A stretch of 64,000 bases of DNA, taken from UBA6168 sp965222975. GTDB taxonomy: Bacteria > Bacteroidota > Bacteroidia > Chitinophagales > Saprospiraceae. Positions 57,770 through 64,000 of this stretch are shown one piece after another. How positions within the stretch are numbered: the stretch's first letter is position 1; every line of letters starts with the position of its first letter. A program made the position numbers and the translations under genes. The DNA is taken from positions 186,001 to 250,000 of the forward strand of contig CBDCVJ010000038.1 of NCBI GenBank assembly GCA_965222975.1, read 5' to 3'. The notes beneath the pieces were generated by a model that was given only the letters and a program-made list of their open reading frames with translations, did no database searches and was not told where the DNA came from.

Positions 57770-60010
57770 TCAAACCAAATCAAACCGATCCAGCTCCATC
57801 ACCTTCGTCCACGCAGCCACAAAGTCCTGCACAAACCGCTCCTGACCATCCTCACAAGCATACACTTCAGCGAGCGCCCGCAGCTCTGAGTTGGAACCGA
57901 AAATAAGATCGACCCGTGTACCAGTCCATTTGACTTCGCCAGTTGCCCGGTCACGGCCTTCAAATACATCTTGGTCGTCAGAAATCGCCTTCCACGTTGT
58001 ACCCAAATCAAGCAGGTTTGCAAAAAAGTCGTTGGTCAACGACTCAGGACGGTCGGTAAAGACGCCGTGCTGGGACTGACCAGTGTTTGCATTAAGCACA
58101 CGCATGCCGCCAACAAGTACCGTCATTTCAGGTGCGGTTAGCGTCATCAGTTGCGCCTTGTCCACCAATATCTCTTCGGCTGATACGTCGTATTTTTTCT
58201 TCATAAAGTTGCGGAAACCATCGGCAGCGGGTTCGAGGACGGCAAAGGATTCCACATCGGTTTGTTCTTGTGATGCATCGCCACGTCCCGGCGTGAAAGG
58301 CACTGTCACATCATGTCCAGCATTCTTAGCTGCCTGCTCAATGCCTGCACATCCGCCCAAAACGATCAGGTCGGCAAGTGATACCATTTTACCACCGCTG
58401 CTGAACTCGTTTTGAATGCCTTCCAATGTATCTAATACTTTCGACAGTTCCGCAGGATTATTGGCCTCCCAATACTTCTGAGGTGACAGGCGAATGCGGG
58501 CACCGTTTGCACCCCCTCGTTTATCAGAACCCCGGAACGTTGATGCAGATGCCCAAGCAGTAGATACTAATTGAGAGACAGACAGTCCTGAAGCAAGGAT
58601 TCTGCGTTTCAGTTCAGCGACGTCATCATCGTTAACCAACTCATGCGTGACGGCTGGTATGGGGTCTTGCCATATCAGTTCTTCCGCAGGCACCTCTGGG
58701 CCGAGGTAGCGAGACTTAGGTCCCATATCACGGTGGGTCAGTTTGTACCAAGCACGTGCGAAAGCATCTGCAAACTCATCTGGATTTTCATAAAAGCGCC
58801 TTGAAATTTTCTCGTAAGCAGGGTCGAACCGCAAGGCGAGGTCAGTCGTCAACATGATAGGCGTATGGCGTTTGTTGGGATCGTGTGCATCAGGCACGGT
58901 ACCTTCACCCATCCCATGTTTTGGTATCCATTGATGAGCGCCGGCTGGGCTCTTGGTCAACTCCCATTCATAGCCAAACAGGTTCCAGAAAAAGTTATTG
59001 CTCCATTTCGTTGGAGTAGTAGTCCACGCACCTTCAAGGCCGCTGGTAATAGTATCACTTGCGTTGCCGCTGCCGAATGTGTTTTTCCAGCCGAGGCTTT
59101 GCTCTTCAATACTTGCAGCGGCGGGTTCTCGACCCACATATTGCACAGGATCGGCAGCGCCGTGGGTTTTACCGAAGGTATGCCCACCAGCGATGAGTGC
59201 AACCGTTTCTTCATCGTTCATGGCCATACGGCCAAAAGTCTCCCGGATATCACGAGCCGCTGCGAGTGGGTCAGGATTTCCATTAGGCCCCTCTGGGTTT
59301 ACATAAATAAGCCCCATTTGTACAGCGCCAAGGGGATTTTCCAATTCCCGATCGCCACTGTATCGCTTGTCTCCCAACCATTCGCTTTCAGCACCCCAAT
59401 AGATGTCTTCTTCTGGTTCCCAAACATCTTCACGTCCGCCAGCGAAACCAAACGTTTTGAAGCCCATGGACTCAAGGGCACAATTGCCAGCGAGGATCAT
59501 CAGGTCGGCCCAGGAAATTTTCTTTCCATATTTCTTTTTAACTGGCCAAAGCAGCAAACGTGCTTTATCAAGGTTGGCATTATCAGGCCAACTATTGAGT
59601 GGCGCAAAACGCTGTGTGCCAGAGCCTCCACCGCCCCGGCCATCTGCAATACGGTAAGTACCTGCGCTGTGCCACGCCATTCGAATGAAAAATGGCCCAT
59701 AGTGACCGTAATCGGCTGGCCACCATTCTTGAGAATCGGTCATCAGGTCATAGAGGTCTTGTTTTACAGCAGCAAGGTCAAGGGATTTAAATTCTTCTGC
59801 ATAGTTGAAATCTTTATCCATTGGATTGGATAACGAGGAGTGCTGGCGCAGAATGTTCAATTTTAATTGGTTGGGCCACCAGTCACGGTTGGATGTGCCA
59901 CTGCCAGCGCTGCGCTTCAGAGTGCCTCCCATAAACGGGCATTTGCTTTCACCATTGCCATTGTGATTTGTAGCGCTTGCCGAAGTACTCATAGGTTTTT
60001 GATTTTCCAT
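57770..60010 (-). CDS. katG: Catalase-peroxidase
   Basis: Bifunctional haem enzyme that removes hydrogen peroxide. Its 746 residues are the full two-domain length. The distal Arg-Trp-His site is FIRMAWHSAGTYR; the proximal His is in LIAGGHTFGKTHGA. The Tyr of the Met-Tyr-Trp adduct is in MGLIYVNPEGPNG. The C-terminal duplicated domain (AELKRRILASGLSVSQLV to the end) is intact. It is divergent from oxyR, the usual peroxide-stress arrangement, so OxyR control is likely. Confidence 0.96.
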   Translation of the reverse strand: MENQKPMSTSASATNHNGNGESKCPFMGGTLKRSAGSGTSNRDWWPNQLKLNILRQHSSLSNPMDKDFNYAEEFKSLDLAAVKQDLYDLMTDSQEWWPADYGHYGPFFIRMAWHSAGTYRIADGRGGGGSGTQRFAPLNSWPDNANLDKARLLLWPVKKKYGKKISWADLMILAGNCALESMGFKTFGFAGGREDVWEPEEDIYWGAESEWLGDKRYSGDRELENPLGAVQMGLIYVNPEGPNGNPDPLAAARDIRETFGRMAMNDEETVALIAGGHTFGKTHGAADPVQYVGREPAAASIEEQSLGWKNTFGSGNASDTITSGLEGAWTTTPTKWSNNFFWNLFGYEWELTKSPAGAHQWIPKHGMGEGTVPDAHDPNKRHTPIMLTTDLALRFDPAYEKISRRFYENPDEFADAFARAWYKLTHRDMGPKSRYLGPEVPAEELIWQDPIPAVTHELVNDDDVAELKRRILASGLSVSQLVSTAWASASTFRGSDKRGGANGARIRLSPQKYWEANNPAELSKVLDTLEGIQNEFSSGGKMVSLADLIVLGGCAGIEQAAKNAGHDVTVPFTPGRGDASQEQTDVESFAVLEPAADGFRNFMKKKYDVSAEEILVDKAQLMTLTAPEMTVLVGGMRVLNANTGQSQHGVFTDRPESLTNDFFANLLDLGTTWKAISDDQDVFEGRDRATGEVKWTGTRVDLIFGSNSELRALAEVYACEDGQERFVQDFVAAWTKVMELDRFDLV

Positions 60011-60128
60011 ATTTGATATTATAAAAGGTTATGAAGTTGTTTAAAAATCTCGTGAAATTAGAAGATTGATTTCTATTTAAGAATGACAAAAATCAGAAAA
60101 TTAAAGCATAAGTAAAATCTATTATTCT

Positions 60129-60136
60129 TATATTTG
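60129..60136 (+). promoter_or_regulatory. Possible oxyR promoter element
   Basis: TATATTTG fits the Bacteroidota minus-7 consensus TAnnTTTG and points toward oxyR. If used, the transcript would carry the structured repeat copy B (60170-60315) in a leader of about 195 nt. No clear minus-33 TTTG element was found. Confidence 0.3.
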
Positions 60137-60169
60137 TATAATCAATTCTTATGCATATGATTAAAATAC

Positions 60170-60315
60170 TTGCACCTGTTCAGCAGGGGGTGTTTTTTGA
60201 TAAAAATTTTCAATTTTTATCAAAAAACACCCAGTCTCGGTGGGAGAGAGAAAGAATCCCGAAGTGAATTCGGGATCATTTTTTCTTTCTCTCTCCCACT
60301 TTCCTTATTAGTTAC
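60170..60315. repeat. Structured repeat, copy B, between katG and oxyR
   Basis: Aligns with copy A at its left end (TTCAGC, GGGGTGT, TTTTGAT) and right end (TCCC-x-CT, TAGTTAC). Hairpin 1 has 21 perfect pairs (60188-60208 with 60212-60232, loop TTC). Hairpin 2 has a 15-bp base stem (60240-60254 with 60285-60299) plus an inner ATCCCGAA/TTCGGGAT hairpin (60256-60276). The outer stem of copy A is degraded here. It ends 23 bp before the oxyR start. Confidence 0.7.
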
Positions 60316-60338
60316 AAATACTTATAAAACAAACAGGC

Positions 60339-61265
60339 ATGAACCTCCAACAGTTGGAATACATATTAGCACTGGATGAACACAAGAGTTTCAGTAAAGC
60401 AGCGGAGGCAAAGTTTATCTCGCAACCAGCATTGAGCATGATGATTCAAAAACTGGAAGATGAATTAGAAATAAAACTGTTTGACCGCAGTAAAAAACCA
60501 ATCGTTCCGACTGCAGTAGGGCGTCCGGTCATCGATCAAGCAAGAGTCATTTTACGGGAAGTGGAAAAACTGGAAGAAATTAACCGATCCCTAAAAAAGA
60601 CCATGCATGGAAAATTAAGCATTGGAATCATACCTACCCTCGCCCCTTATCTTTTGCCATTGTTTTTGAAACCTTTTTTAGAAAAATTCCCAAAAATCCA
60701 TATCAAAATATATGAGAACACCACTGAAGTAATTATTGACAAACTGAAAACAGGGGTATTGGATGCCGGAATTTTGGTCACTCCATTATCCTCTCAATTC
60801 ATTCACGAAACCCCGCTTTTTTATGAAAAATTTTTCGCTTACTCTCACGATTATTTCAAAAAAAACTATTTATTGCCAGAAGATATAGACCCCGATGAAT
60901 TATGGTTGTTGGAAGAAGGACATTGTTTCCGCTCTCAAATTCTTAATTTGTGTGAATTGAGAAAAAAATCGAAGAATCGCTTCGAATTTGAAGCAGGAAG
61001 CATCGATACATTAATCAAAATGGTGGACCATCAAAGCGGCGTTACCATTGTACCTGAATTAGCAACATTTACCCTCTCTAAACGCCAAAAAGCACATCTA
61101 AAACCATTTGCCCCACCCGTTCCTGTAAGAGAAGTCAGTTTGGTTACGCATCGTGATTATGTCAAAAAAAGTTTGACAGACGCTTTACAAGATGCTATTA
61201 TTAATTGCCTGCCAGTTATGGACCAATCTGAAAAAAAGAATCGAATTGCTATTGGAAAAATTTAA
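60339..61265 (+). CDS. oxyR: LysR-type peroxide-sensing regulator OxyR
   Basis: A 308-residue LysR family activator. The N-terminal HTH is at residues 1-60 (FSKAAEAKFISQPALSMMIQ). The regulatory domain carries GHCFRSQILNLC with Cys196 and Cys205, the same nine-residue spacing as the redox pair Cys199/Cys208 of E. coli OxyR, so peroxide sensing by disulfide formation is well supported. It is divergent from katG, its expected target. A structured repeat lies in front of its start codon. Confidence 0.94.
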   Translation: MNLQQLEYILALDEHKSFSKAAEAKFISQPALSMMIQKLEDELEIKLFDRSKKPIVPTAVGRPVIDQARVILREVEKLEEINRSLKKTMHGKLSIGIIPTLAPYLLPLFLKPFLEKFPKIHIKIYENTTEVIIDKLKTGVLDAGILVTPLSSQFIHETPLFYEKFFAYSHDYFKKNYLLPEDIDPDELWLLEEGHCFRSQILNLCELRKKSKNRFEFEAGSIDTLIKMVDHQSGVTIVPELATFTLSKRQKAHLKPFAPPVPVREVSLVTHRDYVKKSLTDALQDAIINCLPVMDQSEKKNRIAIGKI

Positions 61266-61521
61266 GTCCGGCATTATTAGGAATAACCGAAATATTTATA
61301 GGATGCAAACCCTGTATGGGCAAAAAGAAAAGATAAACTGCTATACGAAGATGTGTGTATTTTAGCACTAAATAAAAATTGAATGTTTAAAGTAAAAATC
61401 AAACTTAAAAGGAATTCACTTTCAATATTTTAAAAGGAATGATTGAATTTTTATGCTGAAGCTTAAAGGTTAATTGACACACATGTACAGTTAAGAATTT
61501 GCCTAAACTCCAAATAAATCC

Positions 61522-61773
61522 TTGACAAAAAGAGACAAACAAGCAAATAAAATAAAAAGAACATTAATTGCAATTCTTATAATTTCAAACTGCTTAAATT
61601 TAGTCGGTCAAAATCTAAATACTAAATTGGACAGCTTTCTCGAAAAAGAACTAAGTAAATTTAATATTCCTAATTTAGAAATATTAATCATCAAAAAAGA
61701 TTCAATTGTATTTTCTAAATCGGTCGGCAAATCTTCGCCCCCCCCAACAGTCGCTATTATATTGGCTCAGTAA
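61522..61773 (+). pseudogene. Serine beta-lactamase-like membrane protein, N-terminal fragment
   Basis: Probable TTG start at 61522, followed by a hydrophobic signal segment (TLIAILIISNCLNLVG) and the first part of a serine hydrolase (FNIPNLEILIIKKDSIVFSKSVGKSS). The frame passes into a run of eight C (61738-61745), reads PPPTVAIILAQ and stops. With nine C the frame would continue into NSRYYIGSVSKSLTAFG, the catalytic SxxK region, in the frame of the second fragment. Both fragments are one gene. The poly-C tract is a good slippage site and also a common place for sequencing error. Confidence 0.7.
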
Positions 61774-62936
61774 GCAAATCTTTAACTGCATTTGGAATTC
61801 TCCAGTTAATTGAGGCGGGCAAATTAGGTCTTGATGAAAAGGTAATTGAAATATTACCCCAAATAGAATTTGCAAATAACCAAGATGAAATAACAATACG
61901 ACATCTTCTCAATCACACAAGTGGAATAAAGAAAGAATCGGGATTCAAATTTTTACCAACTTTAAATGAATTAATGAACAGAAAATATGTAATAAAAAAC
62001 GACAAGCTAAACCCGCTTAAACACGAATATTCAAACTTAAATTATTCGCTACTCGGATTAATTATAGAAAAGGTTATAAAAACATCTTTTGCAAAATATA
62101 TGGAAGAAGAGGTTTTTATGCCATTAAACATGAAGAATTCAATGATTGGCATGCGTGACGAAATAGAACCTGAATTAATCAGCCAATATCAATATTTAGG
62201 ACCTATCCCAATAAAAAGCAGGCAATTAAACTTCACCAAAACAAGTGTTCCAGCTGGATTCATTTGTTCTTCAGCTAAAGACTTGAGTAATTACCTAAAT
62301 GTAAATTTATCCAATGGAGTATTCGACCAAAAAATCATAATTGATTCCTCACTTTTGAAAACAATGCATACTACATGGAACAATAGTGAGTATGGTTATG
62401 CAATGGGATGGAAACAAGGAAAATACAATGGATACAAATTTTACCAACACCTAGGTTCAACAGCTACATCTTATTCTGGAATTTTCTTCATACCCAAAAA
62501 AGAAATTGGATTCGTCCTCTTGACCAACAGCAACTCTCTTGATTTTTCAGAAAAAATAGCAGCAGGAGTTTTAAACATTCTAACCGATGGTAGTCCCAAG
62601 CCAATATCAAGGTTTGAATTTTACTTAAGAATTGGTGTACTGATAGGGCTATTATACTTAGTTCTAAATTTTATTTATAAACTATACCTGACAGCAAAAG
62701 GGAAATCATCAATTACAATTAAAGAAGGAATAAGCAATATAATACTTCATTTTGTCCTAATTACTGTTGTGATTGTTGCTTTCCCAATATTTGCAAAAAT
62801 TCCTTTTTTGAGCTTTTTAAAAATTCAACCCGATATAGGAATTCTTATTTTAGCATCTTTAATACTACCTGTTTTTTTGATCATATTTAAAATCATCCAG
62901 AACAAGTCCTTGGTTGATAAAGGGGAAAATATTTAA
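61746..62936 (+). pseudogene. Serine beta-lactamase-like membrane protein, catalytic and membrane part
   Basis: Continuation in the other frame from 61746. Ser-x-x-Lys is in YIGSVSKSLTAFGILQLIE; the Tyr-x-Asn equivalent is in YSNLNYSLLGLII; HLLNHTSGIKKESG and QHLGSTATSYSG (the KTG-like HLG) complete the class C beta-lactamase/penicillin-binding fold. The C-terminus has about four membrane helices (LRIGVLIGLLYLVLNFIY; ILHFVLITVVIVAFPIF; DIGILILASLILPVFLIIF), as in FmtA/PbpE-like serine hydrolases with a membrane tail. It may act on cell-wall or D-amino ester substrates; resistance to beta-lactams cannot be claimed. AT-rich relative to the core genes. Confidence 0.8.
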
Positions 62937-63123
62937 ATCGGATTGAGCATATTGACAATTTTATGCCACAACGTTAATTTGACTCGATATGTAAGGAAAT
63001 TATCTTTCCCCGGCACTATTTTATGAGATAGTTGTAACCATTTCGTTCTGCTATTTACAAATAAAAGAAAGACATTTCGAATCACTTCAAAAATACCTTT
63101 CTTCTTAACTTATAACAGCTTCA

Positions 63124-63225
63124 TCACAATTTCAAAGCTGCCAAAACCCCTCCCATCAAAGCCATAAATACAACTAAATAACCGCCATCGATTAAAAACA
63201 GCTTACCTATTTTATCAGAAAACAC
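63124..63225 (-). CDS. Possible 33-residue membrane peptide (GTG start), weak
   Basis: From GTG at 63225 the frame reads SDKIGKLFLIDGGYLVVFMA, then a hydrophobic end LMGGVLAALKL and stop. The composition is like a real single-helix peptide or the tail of a larger decayed membrane protein; the frame is also open upstream of the GTG, into repeat copy C, without an ATG. It may be chance. Confidence 0.22.
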   Translation of the reverse strand: MFSDKIGKLFLIDGGYLVVFMALMGGVLAALKL

Positions 63226-63298
63226 CCTACCCCAGCGGGGGGCAAGAAAGTATAAATGATATTTTTACTTTCTCACCTCTGCTTTTCTGAAAAGTTAC
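63211..63298. repeat. Structured repeat, copy C (partial)
   Basis: Aligns with copies A and B from the right arm of hairpin 1 (TATCAGAAAACACCC) through hairpin 2 (GCAAGAAAGTA/TTTACTTTCTCACC) to the end AAGTTAC. The left arm of hairpin 1 is missing or diverged; instead TCAGAAAA pairs with TTTTCTGA near the right end. Confidence 0.5.
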
Positions 63299-63733
63299 AT
63301 TTATTTTTAAATTTAGCATATTTAAGTAATAAAAAAAATTACGGTTTTATAAGCTTAAATATAGTAGGATTAAAATTTAAAGAACTTGGGGTAGGGAGTT
63401 TTTTAAAACCATGACCTAATGGATTCAATAAAACCCATTCAAATAAGTAATCTACAAAAAATAGACTCTCGATTTTCCTAGGCGGGAAACCCGCCCAGAT
63501 TGTAGTAAATGGTTAATTTATTTTTTGAGTGCTATTAAAATTCCGAATAATTGCTATTTTGCGCCTGATGATCAGTGTTTGTTTAAATTTTACTTTAGGA
63601 ACAATCAAATAATAATTTTTATACAAGCCTTTGCCCAATAAATAAAATGCAACCAACACGTTTTGGTTTTTGAGATGTTTATATGGGATGTATTAACTAC
63701 TTTTTTCATCATTAAAAGACAACAGACAAATAA

Positions 63734-64000
63734 ATGGAAATTACGCCAAAAAAAGGCTTTCAGGGATTAGTTGAAAATTGGCAGAGTGATTTAATAGCCG
63801 CTGTGAGTGTAGCACTCATTGCGTTGCCCCTTTCTTTAGGCATTGCTTTGGCAGCAGGGGCGCCACCGATGGCCGGCATCCTTTCCGCTATTGTTGGGGG
63901 CGTTGTCACTACTTTTTATCGGGGTGGGCATATTTCTGTCAATGGCCCTGCAAAAGGAGTCATAGCCGTTATCTTATTGGGCATTGCCCTTATGGATGAT
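63734..64000 (+). CDS. SulP family inorganic anion transporter (3' truncated by window edge)
   Basis: The first 89 residues of a SulP/SLC26-type transporter, probably for bicarbonate or sulfate. WQSDLIAAVSVALIALPLSLGIALAAG forms transmembrane segment 1 and its lead-in, PMAGILSAIVGGVVTTFYRG covers the next helix, and HISVNGPAKGVIAVI matches the conserved SGPAxG-type motif of the family (here NGPAKG). The ATG at 63734 is preceded by AAATAA. The rest lies outside the window. Confidence 0.9.
   Translation, partial: MEITPKKGFQGLVENWQSDLIAAVSVALIALPLSLGIALAAGAPPMAGILSAIVGGVVTTFYRGGHISVNGPAKGVIAVILLGIALMDD

Larger units (their letters stand above)
62937..63733. other. Long intergenic region before the SulP gene
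   Basis: About 800 bp of AT-rich sequence without a confident gene. It contains the structured repeat copy C (63211-63298), a possible tiny membrane ORF on the minus strand (63124-63225) and a small hairpin GGCGGG/CCCGCC (63481-63495). Confidence 0.5.

Overview
The window comes from a Bacteroidota chromosome, most likely of the Saprospiria type (Saprospiraceae, Haliscomenobacter or Lewinella relatives). The reasons are four secreted proteins with type IX secretion (T9SS) sorting domains (types A and B), Cys-rich tandem repeats with a GCDS core, a SusC-like carboxypeptidase-regulatory plug on a TonB receptor, TAnnTTTG promoter-like sites and low-to-moderate GC. The taxonomy is inference; no rRNA is present.

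Layout. 1-1.5 kb: end of thymidine kinase and nadC. 1.5-8.6 kb: a TPR histidine kinase and a secreted MORN-caspase, both with apparent frameshifts, then a T9SS type B surface protein. 8.6-13.1 kb: an AT-rich accessory segment next to a tRNA-Arg(UCU) gene. That tRNA is split in its anticodon loop by a group I intron carrying a PD-(D/E)XK homing endonuclease of the I-Ssp6803I type. A 15-bp copy of the tRNA 3' end lies on the far side of the segment, as at an integrated island. The segment holds attC-like hairpins, a tiny membrane ORF overlapping a two-helix membrane protein, and a large protein with a PD-(D/E)XK nuclease signature. 13.3-24.6 kb: ung, lolD, a giant adhesin-like protein, a ChbG/YdjC deacetylase, a glycosyltransferase and gmhA. 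24.8-32.8 kb: small enzymes, a TonB receptor with a His-rich partner (probable metal uptake) and a methyltransferase. 32.8-39.5 kb: a GT-C glycosyltransferase, a secreted GH16 enzyme, icd, a lipoprotein and ruvB. 39.6-45 kb: a dense cluster of palindromes and a miniature inverted-repeat element, then a one-protein two-component regulator and an ECF-like sigma factor. 45.5-52.9 kb: a 1,406-residue T9SS protein, a cupin, an Rpn-type nuclease and a helical protein of unknown role. 53-57.5 kb: the leucine operon leuA-leuC-leuD-leuB. 57.8-61.3 kb: divergent katG and oxyR. 61.5-64 kb: a frameshifted serine beta-lactamase-like membrane protein and the start of a SulP transporter.

The window is rich in intergenic inverted repeats. 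Many are built from short A/T-rich words (GAATTAGG, AATTGGGG, GTGATTA), and similar words also appear inside a few reading frames. A separate family of about 140 nt folds as an outer stem with two long hairpins whose arms differ between copies but stay complementary. Three genes are broken, each at a homopolymer run. This may be sequencing error, decay or slippage; the sequence alone cannot decide.
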